This document shows positions 25,994-35,041 of a stretch of DNA of 40,992 nt, one piece after another; position 1 is the first letter of the stretch, and every line of letters begins with the position of its first letter. This stretch comes from Candidatus Nealsoniibacteriota bacterium (GTDB lineage Bacteria > Patescibacteriota > Minisyncoccia > Minisyncoccales > PWPS01): assembly GCA_003560095.1 (NCBI GenBank), contig PWJI01000050.1:1-40992 (forward strand). The letters are read 5' to 3'. A program made the position numbers and the translations under genes. Under the pieces are notes generated by a model that worked only from the letters and a program-made list of their open reading frames with translations, was not told the DNA's origin and did not search any database.

Positions 25994-28488
25994 AAAAATC
26001 AGCAATCAATAAAGCTCTTTTTTACGATAAAATTATTTTTTTTCGTAATGCTGATTTTTTTTCAAAAATATTTCTTACTCTTTTTATTACATTCTTTTTT
26101 TTCTTTTTGGGACAATCTTTTGGGTATATCTCAACGAATTGGCCCCTTTTTGCACTTTCTTTTCTGTCTTTTTCTTTTGCTTTACTTTTTTTTGAAATAA
26201 ATCTTTTTTTTGAGAAAAGCATAAAAGAGCCCAAGATCATTATAGATATCAAAGAAGCGGCCGAAAATATAAATGAAGTTAATATAGCTGAATTTCTTGA
26301 TTTTAAAAGTGCAAAAGTAATCGAAAGGGCCGACAGAATGGGAGGTGTTGATTCTTACCTCTTGCTATTTTCTTTACTTAAAGAAGCAAAAGAAATGGAT
26401 TTTGTCTTTTATCGTATTTTAATGGACAAAAAACACATCATGCAAGAGCTTAGAAAATTATTTAAAGAAAGAGGAAAAATAGAAGAAAGAAAGTATTCCG
26501 ATTGTTTTAAGAAGACCATGATTGATGCCTTTCACATTGCAAAAGAAAGGGGGAGTGAGAGAATTAAAAACGAAGACATTTTTGTAGCTCTTGGCAAGAA
26601 TAACAGATATCTCCAAGAAATACTTTATGCCGCTGATTTAAGCCAAGAAGACGTGGTGCATCTTACTTCCTGGCAAATAGAGCTAAATAAAAAAGAGGAT
26701 CCTTGGGGGTATAGAAACTTAATGAAGAAAGGAAGAATAGGAACAGAGTGGGCATCCGGATATACTCCTTTTATTGATAATTTTGCAATTGATTGGACGA
26801 AAGCGATGAAAATGGCTGGTTTTCCGGAAACTGTGGGGCACAAAAAAGAAGGTGAGTCATTGGAGAGAGTTCTTTCAAGAAATGAAGTTAATAGTGCCGT
26901 TTTAGTTGGAAAGCCCGGGGCGGGAAGAAAAAGCATTATAAGAAAAATTATAAGAAAAAGTTTTTTGGGCGAATGTCTTCCGGAGGTGAATCATAAAAGA
27001 TTTTTAGAGCTTGATATGCCATCACTTTTAGCGCACGCTCAAGGAATGGAAGAAACAGAGAAAGTTCTAGAGGAGATTTTTTCAGAAGCTGCAAGAGCAG
27101 GAAATATAGTTCTTATAATCAATGATTTTCATAACTTTGTGGGTGGAGAGCAAAGACCGGGGACAATTGATATTACAGGAATTTTGTCGTCTTATCTTCA
27201 TGTTCCTGCATTTAGGGTTATTGGGGTTACCAGTTATCTTGGGTTTAGAAAATATGTGGAAAAAAATCCTTCAATCCTTTCTCTTTTGGAAAAAATAGAA
27301 ATAAGAGAGGCAACACAAGAAGACACTCTTTTGCTTCTTGAAAGAAATGTTTTTAAGCTTGAAAGAAAATATAGAAAATTAATTTCTTTTTCGGCATTAA
27401 AAAAAATAATATCTCTTTCTGATCGATATATACAAAATGTTCCTTTTCCGGAAAAAGCTCTTGATTTACTGGAGGAATCAGTAGTTCATATTAATCAAAA
27501 AAAGAGCGAAATACTTTTACCTAAGCACGTTGAAGAGATTCTCTCTGAGAGGACAGAGGTTCCTGTTGGGGAAATAGGAAATAAAGAAAAGGAAGTTCTT
27601 CTGAATATGGAAGATTTGCTTCACGAAAGAATGGTTAATCAAGACACTGCTGTAAAGGCTATTTCTATTGCATTAAGGAGGTCAAGGGCGGATGTTGATA
27701 CAAGAAAAGGACTTATTGGAAGCTTTTTATTTTTAGGGCCTACCGGTGTAGGGAAAACGGAAATGGCAAAAGCTATTGCTGATGTTTACTTTGGGAAAGA
27801 AAAAAAAGTTAACCGAATAGATATGTCAGAATTTCAAAGTATTTCGGATGTTTCACGTCTTATTGGCTCTTCAGAGCAGGAAGGAGTTCTTACGGGGGGA
27901 GTTAGAGAGGATCCCTTCTCGCTTATTCTTTTAGATGAAATAGAAAAAGCGCATCCCGATATATTAAATTTGTTTTTGCAGGTTCTCGATGAGGGCCACT
28001 TAACCGACGCAATGGGAAGAAAGACAGATTTTAAGAATACAATGCTTATTGCTACCAGTAATGCCGGATACCAAACTATACTTGATGCCGTTGAGAAAAA
28101 AGAAGACTGGGAAAAAGTAAAAAAGAAGATTTTAAAAAAGCTTTTTCAAGACTCCATATTTAGGCCTGAATTTGTTAACCGTTTTGACGAGACAGTTCTT
28201 TTTATGCCTCTTTCAAAAGAAAATCTTAAAGATATTGCAGGACTTCAGTTAAAAAAATTAGTCAAGCAGCTTGAAAAAAAAGAAATGAAATTTAATGTAA
28301 CCGAAGAACTTAAAGAAAAAATAGTAGAGTTAAGTTATGATCCTGTCTTTGGGGCAAGAGAAATGCAGCGTTCTATACAAAACAATATAGGAGATGTTTT
28401 ATCATCAGCTATCTTAAAAGAAGAATTGAAAAAAGGGGACTCTTTTACTATTAATCCAGAGGATTTTTCTTTGCAAAAAGAAAACTAA
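25975..28488 (+). CDS. Membrane-anchored, divergent Clp-family (ClpA/B/C-like) AAA+ protein
   Basis: Start ATG at 25975 (MDNFNLKK) preferred over 25924; two N-terminal TMs; D2 GPTGVGKTEMAKAIAD, LILLDEIEKAHPDILNLFLQVLDEGHLTD, FRPEFVNRFDETVLF, YDPVFGAREMQRSIQ. Confidence 0.88.
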   Translation: MDNFNLKKSAINKALFYDKIIFFRNADFFSKIFLTLFITFFFFFLGQSFGYISTNWPLFALSFLSFSFALLFFEINLFFEKSIKEPKIIIDIKEAAENINEVNIAEFLDFKSAKVIERADRMGGVDSYLLLFSLLKEAKEMDFVFYRILMDKKHIMQELRKLFKERGKIEERKYSDCFKKTMIDAFHIAKERGSERIKNEDIFVALGKNNRYLQEILYAADLSQEDVVHLTSWQIELNKKEDPWGYRNLMKKGRIGTEWASGYTPFIDNFAIDWTKAMKMAGFPETVGHKKEGESLERVLSRNEVNSAVLVGKPGAGRKSIIRKIIRKSFLGECLPEVNHKRFLELDMPSLLAHAQGMEETEKVLEEIFSEAARAGNIVLIINDFHNFVGGEQRPGTIDITGILSSYLHVPAFRVIGVTSYLGFRKYVEKNPSILSLLEKIEIREATQEDTLLLLERNVFKLERKYRKLISFSALKKIISLSDRYIQNVPFPEKALDLLEESVVHINQKKSEILLPKHVEEILSERTEVPVGEIGNKEKEVLLNMEDLLHERMVNQDTAVKAISIALRRSRADVDTRKGLIGSFLFLGPTGVGKTEMAKAIADVYFGKEKKVNRIDMSEFQSISDVSRLIGSSEQEGVLTGGVREDPFSLILLDEIEKAHPDILNLFLQVLDEGHLTDAMGRKTDFKNTMLIATSNAGYQTILDAVEKKEDWEKVKKKILKKLFQDSIFRPEFVNRFDETVLFMPLSKENLKDIAGLQLKKLVKQLEKKEMKFNVTEELKEKIVELSYDPVFGAREMQRSIQNNIGDVLSSAILKEELKKGDSFTINPEDFSLQKEN

Positions 28489-28510
28489 TAAGTCTAACTA
28501 AAAAAAATAA

Positions 28511-28545
28511 ACCTTCCGCCCGCTTAAAGCGTGGCGGTTTTTTTG
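28511..28545 (+). terminator. Intrinsic terminator after the Clp-like gene
   Basis: CCGCCCGCTTAAAGCGTGGCGG followed by TTTTTTT. Confidence 0.65.
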
Positions 28546-28577
28546 TAGTGAAAATATTTAAGTGTGGGCACATAGGG

Positions 28578-28606
28578 TTGACAAGTTATGGTTTGTGGAA
28601 TAAAAT
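28578..28606 (+). promoter_or_regulatory. Promoter of the mraZ cluster
   Basis: TTGACA - 17 nt - TAAAAT. Confidence 0.65.
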
Positions 28607-28662
28607 GGGAGCACAGAGGTAAATTGTGGAAAAAAGTGGGGAAAACTAAGAAAGTTTGTGGA
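28595..28662 (+). promoter_or_regulatory. Candidate MraZ operator: repeated GTGG(A/G) boxes
   Basis: GTGG at 28595, 28626, 28636 and 28658, spaced roughly by helical turns, upstream of mraZ. Confidence 0.5.
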
Positions 28663-28701
28663 AAAGTAGCCTTTTAAAGTTAAATTCTTAAGAGTTAAAT
28701 A

Positions 28702-29133
28702 ATGTTTATTGGGGAATATACATATAAAATAGACAACAAAAAGAGGCTTGCTATTCCTTCAAAATTTCGCAAGAGTTTAAAAAAGAAAGCTGTAATAACA
28801 AGGGGGCTTGATCGCTGCCTTTTTCTTTTTTCCATGGAAGAGTGGAAGAAGATTGCAGAAAAAATAAGCACCCTTCCTTTTGGACAGTACGATAACAGGG
28901 GTTTTTCCAGAGTAATGCTTTCCGGTGCAATGGAAGTAGAGTTTGACTCTCTTGGAAGAATTTTGGTCCCTGATTATTTAAAAGAATATGCTTCTCTTGA
29001 AAAAGAAACAGTTGTTGCCGGACTTTATAACCGCATTGAAATATGGGATAGAAATTCGTGGGAAAAATATAAAGAAAAAACAGAAGATGAACTTGGTAAT
29101 ATTGCCGAAAGGTTAAAGGATTTTGGTGTTTAG
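28702..29133 (+). CDS. mraZ: Division/cell wall cluster transcriptional regulator MraZ
   Basis: MFIGEYTYKIDNKKRLAIPSKFRKSL; EVEFDSLGRILVPDYLKEYASLEKETVVAGLYNRIEIWD. Confidence 0.95.
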   Translation: MFIGEYTYKIDNKKRLAIPSKFRKSLKKKAVITRGLDRCLFLFSMEEWKKIAEKISTLPFGQYDNRGFSRVMLSGAMEVEFDSLGRILVPDYLKEYASLEKETVVAGLYNRIEIWDRNSWEKYKEKTEDELGNIAERLKDFGV

Positions 29134-29152
29134 AGTTTAGGTTTTAATTATT

Positions 29153-30022
29153 ATGCATATTCCCGTTTTAAAAGAAGAAGTTTTACAATTTTTAAAACCC
29201 GAGAAAGATCAAAATTTTATTGACTGTACGGCTGGAGAAGGGGGACATGTAGAGGCCATTTTGGAAAAAAATGGACCCAAAGGAAAAGTTCTTGCCATTG
29301 AGTGGGATGAGGAAATTTATGCTCTTTTAAAAGAAAAAGAAAATGAAAACAAGAGAATTGTTGCGGTTAATGATTCTTATACTTTGATAGATGAGATTGT
29401 TAAAGAAAAGAATTTTTTTCCGGTTTCAGGAATTCTTTTTGATCTGGGTTTTTGTAGTTTTCATATCGATGAAAGCAAAAGAGGCTTTTCTTTTATGCGT
29501 GATGAATTTCTTGATATGCGCTACAACAAGAATAATCCGCTTACGGCTTATGAGATTGTAAATAAATATAAAGAAAAAGATATTGCCTATATTTTAAAAA
29601 AATGGGGAGAAGAGGAGTTTGCAGAAGATATAGCAAAAAAAATAGTTCTTTTGAGAGAAAAAAAACCAATAAAGACAACAAAAGATCTTGCCGAAATCAT
29701 TAGAAGTTCACTTTCAAAAAAATCTGTTAAAAAAAAGAGAATAGACGATGTTACGAAAACATTTCAGGCCATAAGAATTGCAGTTAACGGAGAAATACTT
29801 GGGTTTAAGGCGGCACTTCCTCGTGCTCTTGAGGTTTTAGAGAGGGGAGGAAAAATGGTTGTTATTTGTTTTCATGGAGGGGAAGAAAAGGTGTTGCTTG
29901 ATTTTTTTCGAAAAGCAAAAGTTAAGCTTATTACACCAAAACCAATTATTCCAAACAAAAAAGAAATAAATAAAAATATCCGCGCACGGTCGGCAAAATT
30001 ATATGCAGCGGTAAAGAAATAA
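29153..30022 (+). CDS. rsmH: 16S rRNA (cytosine(1402)-N(4))-methyltransferase
   Basis: HIPVLKEEVLQFL, DCTAGEGGH, DLGFCSFHID..RGFSF, FQAIRIAVNGEI. Confidence 0.96.
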   Translation: MHIPVLKEEVLQFLKPEKDQNFIDCTAGEGGHVEAILEKNGPKGKVLAIEWDEEIYALLKEKENENKRIVAVNDSYTLIDEIVKEKNFFPVSGILFDLGFCSFHIDESKRGFSFMRDEFLDMRYNKNNPLTAYEIVNKYKEKDIAYILKKWGEEEFAEDIAKKIVLLREKKPIKTTKDLAEIIRSSLSKKSVKKKRIDDVTKTFQAIRIAVNGEILGFKAALPRALEVLERGGKMVVICFHGGEEKVLLDFFRKAKVKLITPKPIIPNKKEINKNIRARSAKLYAAVKK

Positions 30023-30061
30023 TTAAAAAAGTTTAAAAAGTCGTAATTAATAATATTTATC

Positions 30062-30349
30062 ATGAAAACCGTTTTAAAGTTTTCTCATATTTTATTGTCT
30101 TCTCTAGTAGTTGTACTTGCTGTTTTTTGCATTTATCAAATTATTAGCGTAACTCAAGAAAGATATGTTGCGGAAAAAAATCAAAGAAAAGTAAATGCAA
30201 TTGTTAGGGAAAATTATTCCTTTTCTCAAAGCTCTAATAACGAAGTTTCTTTAAGGGATGTTGAAGAGATGGCCCTGGAAAGAGGATTTATTGCCACAGA
30301 AGATGTTGCATATATTAAAGTTTCCGGAACAGAGGTTGTGGCGAGATAG
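30062..30349 (+). CDS. FtsL-like small bitopic membrane protein
   Basis: 95 aa, single N-terminal TM, position between rsmH and ftsI. Confidence 0.6.
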   Translation: MKTVLKFSHILLSSLVVVLAVFCIYQIISVTQERYVAEKNQRKVNAIVRENYSFSQSSNNEVSLRDVEEMALERGFIATEDVAYIKVSGTEVVAR

Positions 30350-30373
30350 TCTTATTAATTTAAAAAGAAAATA

Positions 30374-32053
30374 ATGTGTGATAGGCGCTTGTGGTTTGTT
30401 TTTATTATTTTTTTTATTATAACAGGAGTTATCTCATGGAGACTTTTTGTTTTGCAGGTTGCCGAAGGAGGCTCTTGGAAAGCTCAAGCTAGGGGGCAGC
30501 AAAGTATTTTTGAGCAAGTGCAAGGCGAGAGAGGTTCTATTTATATAACCGGAATTAACGACAATTTGATTCCGGTTGCGGTAAATAAAACCAAACATTA
30601 CGCTTATATTTCTCCTCGTGAACTTAGAGGAAGAGAAGAAAGCAAAGAAGATCTTGCAGTGCTTTTTTCTGATATTTTAGGCATTGAAAAGGAATTTGTA
30701 ATGGAAAGAATAGAAAGAGATAGCAGTTACGAAATTTTAAAGAAAGATTTAGAGGTAGAGGATATTAAAAAAATAAGGGAAAAGTCTGGAATTCATGAAG
30801 GAAGGAAGATTGTTCGTGAATATCCTGAAAATGATTTAGCCGCTCACATTATTGGTTTCTTAGGGGGGCAAGGAAAGGGGCAGTACGGAGTAGAACAATA
30901 CTATAATGAAACTATTGGGGGCAAAGTAGGAATAAGAGAAGGAATAAGGAGTGGATGGGGTTCTTTTATTACTAGTGACTCTACTCAAAGCGGAGACGAT
31001 ATAATTTTGACTATTGATCACAATATTCAATATTTTGTTGAAAGAACTCTCAAAGAAGCAGTAGAAAATTTAAATGGTACGGGAGGAACGGTGATAGTGG
31101 GTGATCCAAGTGATGGAAGAATTATAGCAATGGCCAATTATCCGTCATTTGATGTAAATAACTATTCAAAAGAAGATCAGAGTATTTTTAAAAATTCGGC
31201 AGTGCAAAAAACGTATGAGCCGGGCTCTGTATTTAAGCCAATTACAATGTCTATTGCTCTTGAAAAAGAAGCTGTGAGTCCGGAAGATACATATCAAGAT
31301 ATTGGGAAAAAACAAATTCACGGAAGAGTGATTCGTAACTACGACAGAAGGTCTTACGGCCTTGTAACTATGACCGAAATTCTTGAAAAATCCATAAATA
31401 CAGGAATAGTTTATGTAAAAGATCAAGTAGGTAATGAAACTTTTTTAGAATACTTGTATAGATTCAAATTTTTTGAAAAAACCGGAATTGATCTTCATGG
31501 AGAAATTTATTCTCCAAATAGGTCTTTTCTCGAAGGCCGTGATGCTAATTTTGCAACTGCCTCCTATGGTCACGGAATAGAAATTACCCCTATTCAGCTT
31601 TTTCGTGCTTTTTGCGTTCTTGCAAACGGAGGAGAAATGATTGAACCTTATGTTGTAAAAAAAGAGGAAGAAGAAACTCATTTTAGAGAAAGGGTTATTT
31701 CTCCGCAAGCCGCTTTACTTACGACAGAAATGATGGTTTCTACTATTGAGCAGGGGTTTGGAAGCGAGGCTAACGTTCCCGGATATCATATTGCCGGAAA
31801 AACCGGGACGGCACAAATTCCTTGGTCTAAGCTTGGAATAAATAAGGCGGGTTATTCAAACAAAACCATACAAGGCTTTGTTGGCTATGCTCCGGCTTTT
31901 GATCCACGATTTGTAATGGTTGTTAAAATAGATCAACCCTATACTCGATCTGCGGGAGCATCTGCAGCTCCGGTCTTTAAAAAAATTGCGGAGTATATTT
32001 TTGAATATAAAAAAATACCTCACGATTACATTATACCAACCGAAGAAAACTAA
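30374..32053 (+). CDS. ftsI: Penicillin-binding protein / peptidoglycan transpeptidase FtsI-like
   Basis: ERGSIY, YEPGSVFKPITM (SxxK), KSINTG (SxN), AGKTGTAQIP (KTG). Confidence 0.93.
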   Translation: MCDRRLWFVFIIFFIITGVISWRLFVLQVAEGGSWKAQARGQQSIFEQVQGERGSIYITGINDNLIPVAVNKTKHYAYISPRELRGREESKEDLAVLFSDILGIEKEFVMERIERDSSYEILKKDLEVEDIKKIREKSGIHEGRKIVREYPENDLAAHIIGFLGGQGKGQYGVEQYYNETIGGKVGIREGIRSGWGSFITSDSTQSGDDIILTIDHNIQYFVERTLKEAVENLNGTGGTVIVGDPSDGRIIAMANYPSFDVNNYSKEDQSIFKNSAVQKTYEPGSVFKPITMSIALEKEAVSPEDTYQDIGKKQIHGRVIRNYDRRSYGLVTMTEILEKSINTGIVYVKDQVGNETFLEYLYRFKFFEKTGIDLHGEIYSPNRSFLEGRDANFATASYGHGIEITPIQLFRAFCVLANGGEMIEPYVVKKEEEETHFRERVISPQAALLTTEMMVSTIEQGFGSEANVPGYHIAGKTGTAQIPWSKLGINKAGYSNKTIQGFVGYAPAFDPRFVMVVKIDQPYTRSAGASAAPVFKKIAEYIFEYKKIPHDYIIPTEEN

Positions 32054-32056
32054 GAA

Positions 32057-32668
32057 ATGTTTTTAAAGAATAAAAAGTTAATTTTCGTTTCCGGAGATAA
32101 AAGCAAGGATGTTGTTTATTTTCTTGAGTTTGTCTTAAAAAAGGATTTTTCTGTTTTTTCTACTGAAAACATTCCGGGAATTATAGATATTTTTTCGGTC
32201 ATAAGGAGTGATGTTTTGATAATTAAAGACAATAACGAAAATTACGAAAAAATAAAAGAATTTTTAGATCGTTTTTCTTCTTCTATTTTTATAGCTACTG
32301 AAACAGAAAAAAAAGGAAAAATAAAAAAAATACTCCAAGGATCTTTTAAGGAGTTAAGCTTTATCATTGATCTTTCTGTTGCAAAAAAAACAGAAATCGC
32401 AAAAAAGAAAAATATACTTACCTTTGGTGTTAATAAAAAAAGCGCTGATTTTTATATAACAGATATTCACCAAAAAGAAGAGGAGACTAATTTTAAAGTT
32501 AATTATGATTCCAATATTATTCCTTTTTGGTTTCAGAAGAGGTTAAAGAATAAAGAAATATATTCTTTTCTACCTGCGTTATGCGTTGCAAAAGTTTTGG
32601 GACTTAATTTAGCGCAAGTGTCCTTTGAGATAAAAAAAGATCTTGAATTTCTCTTTACGGAAGATTGA
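32057..32668 (+). CDS. Degenerate/partial Mur ligase-like protein without ATP-binding P-loop
   Basis: TFGVNKKSADFYITDIHQKEEETNFKVNYDSNIIPFWF...NKEIYSFLPALCVAKVLGLNLAQVSFEIKK resembles the Mur ligase middle region; no GTNGKT-type motif. Confidence 0.55.
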   Translation: MFLKNKKLIFVSGDKSKDVVYFLEFVLKKDFSVFSTENIPGIIDIFSVIRSDVLIIKDNNENYEKIKEFLDRFSSSIFIATETEKKGKIKKILQGSFKELSFIIDLSVAKKTEIAKKKNILTFGVNKKSADFYITDIHQKEEETNFKVNYDSNIIPFWFQKRLKNKEIYSFLPALCVAKVLGLNLAQVSFEIKKDLEFLFTED

Positions 32669-32701
32669 AAATTTGCTAATCTGCTTTCTTAAGGAGCGTG
32701 T

Positions 32702-32786
32702 AGCCCATTGTCTAGTGGCTTATAGGACCGTAGTAGGCAAGCACACACTACGGGGTAGACGCCGGGTTTTTACCCCGCATTGAAAT
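32702..32786 (+). pseudogene. tRNA-Glu-like relic or structured RNA
   Basis: GCCCATTGTCTAGTGGCTTATAGGAC and GACGCCGGGTTTTTACCCCG resemble the downstream tRNA-Glu but are split by about 30 nt containing hairpin CCGTAGT...ACTACGG; no T-arm. Confidence 0.4.
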
Positions 32787-32797
32787 TTTGTGGATAT

Positions 32798-32870
32798 GGC
32801 CCCATCGTCTAGTGGTTTAGGACGCCGGGTTCTCAGTCCGGTAACACGGGTTCGAATCCCGTTGGGGTCA
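32798..32870 (+). tRNA. tRNA-Glu (CTC), no encoded CCA
   Basis: Acceptor GGCCCCA/TGGGGTC, anticodon loop TTCTCAG, T-arm ACGGGTTCGAATCCCGT. Confidence 0.93.
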
Positions 32871-32952
32871 CAATTTATTAATGAAAATCATTTAGTAAAA
32901 ATAGTAAGGTTGGTAGTTTAGCAGAAAGACACTTAATTTAATAAAGCTTAAA

Positions 32953-34065
32953 ATGAAAACATTGTATGGAATAGCCATTCTTTCCGGAACCATAATTGGA
33001 GCCGGATTATTTTCTTTGCCTTATATTACTTCTGTTGTTGGAATTTATGTAATGATTGGTTATCTTGTTTTTTTGGGGGCTGTTTCTCTTTTGGTGCATT
33101 ATTTTTTAGGAGAAGTTGCTCTTAAAACACCTGATTTTTTAAGATTACCAGGGTTTGCAAAACATCACCTCGGGAAAAAAGCTCAAAAATTAGCTTATGC
33201 TTCGGGAATAATGGGTATGCTGGGAGCTGTCTTGGCGTACTTGATATTGGGAGGAGAGTTTTTAACAGCACTTCTTTCTCCTCATATGGGGGGAAATTTA
33301 TTACAGTACACAACTATATACTTTGCTATTTCTTCTGTCTTTATTTATTTTGGAATCAAGGCAATTGCAAAAATAGAGTTTTGGAGTATTATCATTTTTT
33401 TGGGATTACTGGGATTAACATTTATAAACGGATTTGATAAAATTACTTTAGATAATTTAACTTTTTATCACGAGGGTAAGTTTGATATTTTTTTACCATA
33501 CGGAGCTCTTTTATTTGCTCTTTGGGGAGGAGCGCTTATTCCTGAAATAGAAGAAACATTGTCTCCGACAGGAGAGAAGAAAAAACTTTTGAAAATTATT
33601 CCTTTGGGTATTTTTTTAGCAATTTTTATTTCTTTGTTTTTTGTTGTTATTGTTTTTGGTATTACCGGAGAGAACACAACAAGAGAGGCTCTTGTAGGTC
33701 TTGAAAATTATTTGGGTGGAGAGGTTGCTTCTTTAATGCTTGCTTTTGGTCTTTTGGTTGTATTTACCTCTCTTATTACCATTGGGCTTACGGTAAAAAA
33801 AATACTTTGGTATGATTTGAAAATGAAAGAAAAAGCATCTTGGGCTGTAGCTTGTTTTGTGCCCTTTATTCTATTTCTTTTAGGGGTAAAAGATTTTATA
33901 GTTGTTATTGGTATTGTGGGTGCAACGATGATTGCCATAGATGCTATATTGATTCTTTTAATGTACGAAAAAATAAAAGAAAAAAAAGTAAGATTGATCA
34001 CTTATCCTTTAATTTTTCTTTTTGTTTTAGGAATTATTTATGAGGTTGTTTACTTTTTTGTGTAA
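32953..34065 (+). CDS. Amino acid permease (aromatic amino acid/AAAP-like)
   Basis: LYGIAILSGTIIGAGLFSLPYITSVVG; about 11 hydrophobic segments. Confidence 0.8.
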   Translation: MKTLYGIAILSGTIIGAGLFSLPYITSVVGIYVMIGYLVFLGAVSLLVHYFLGEVALKTPDFLRLPGFAKHHLGKKAQKLAYASGIMGMLGAVLAYLILGGEFLTALLSPHMGGNLLQYTTIYFAISSVFIYFGIKAIAKIEFWSIIIFLGLLGLTFINGFDKITLDNLTFYHEGKFDIFLPYGALLFALWGGALIPEIEETLSPTGEKKKLLKIIPLGIFLAIFISLFFVVIVFGITGENTTREALVGLENYLGGEVASLMLAFGLLVVFTSLITIGLTVKKILWYDLKMKEKASWAVACFVPFILFLLGVKDFIVVIGIVGATMIAIDAILILLMYEKIKEKKVRLITYPLIFLFVLGIIYEVVYFFV

Positions 34066-35000
34066 TGTTACTTAATACTGTAATTTTTCTTTTTTCTTGT
34101 CTTCTTATCATTGTTTCAAGCAGGGGAATCATTGATGCTCTTCATAGAGTAACTTGTAGACTAGGATGGAAAGAATTTATTGTAGCCTTTTTTACGGCCT
34201 CAATAGGCGCGGTAATTCCGGAGCTTTTTATAGGCATTAGGTCTGCGCTAAAAGGAGTTCCCGAATTAGCGCTCGGGAGTATTATTGGACAAAATATAAT
34301 ACTTCTTACTCTTTCCGTATCTATTTGCACTTTTATCTTAAAAGAAATTGTTGTCCAAAGTAGAACGGTGAGAGCCGGAGCAACCTTTTCTCTTTTTGCC
34401 GTTACTCTTCCTTTTATTCTTCTTTGGAACGGAACACTGACAAGAGTAGATGGAATAATTCTTGTATTGGCGTGTTTTTTGTATGTTTATTGGCTTTTTT
34501 CAAAAGAAGACCATTTTATTAAAAAATATGACAAGACACCCGTTAGATGCTCTCTCTTAAAAGACTTAGCGATTATTTTTTTTGGTTTTCTTCTTGTTGT
34601 GCTTAGTGCAGAAGGAATAATATTTTCGGCCAGCAATATTAGTGAGCATTTAAATATTCCGGTTGCTATTTTCGGTCTTTTCGCTATTGGTCTTGGCGTA
34701 GCTCTTCCGGAAACATTTTTTTCGGTTGCTTTAGCAAAAAAAGGACACTCTTGGATGATTCTGGGAGGTCTCTTGGGAGCGGTTTCAATTTCTTCAACGC
34801 TTGTTTTGGGAATAGTTTCTATTATTAATCCCATTGAAGTTAGTGATTTTTCTTCTTTAAGTATAGCACGCTTTTTTCTTATTTCCGGAGGATTTTTTCT
34901 TTTACTTTTTGTAAGAACAAGCAATAAGATAACGAAAAAAGAAGCGTGGTTTCTTTTAGGGGTATATATATTGTTTCTCTTATTTGAATTTATCTTTTAA
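34065..35000 (+). CDS. Sodium/calcium exchanger family (CaCA) membrane protein
   Basis: Two alpha-repeat-like segments: FFTASIGAVIPELFIGIRSALKGVPELALGSIIGQN and FAIGLGVALPETFFSVALAKKGHSWMILGGLLGA. Confidence 0.82.
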   Translation: MLLNTVIFLFSCLLIIVSSRGIIDALHRVTCRLGWKEFIVAFFTASIGAVIPELFIGIRSALKGVPELALGSIIGQNIILLTLSVSICTFILKEIVVQSRTVRAGATFSLFAVTLPFILLWNGTLTRVDGIILVLACFLYVYWLFSKEDHFIKKYDKTPVRCSLLKDLAIIFFGFLLVVLSAEGIIFSASNISEHLNIPVAIFGLFAIGLGVALPETFFSVALAKKGHSWMILGGLLGAVSISSTLVLGIVSIINPIEVSDFSSLSIARFFLISGGFFLLLFVRTSNKITKKEAWFLLGVYILFLLFEFIF

Positions 35001-35041
35001 CTTGAATTTTTTGATATTCGGTGTTATCATTTAGGGGTATT

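Noticed and set aside
32907-32936. GGTTGGTAGTTTAGCAGAAAGACAC as another tRNA-like relic
   Set aside because: Only D-arm-like similarity, with no acceptor, anticodon or T-arm; probably coincidental or too decayed to support.
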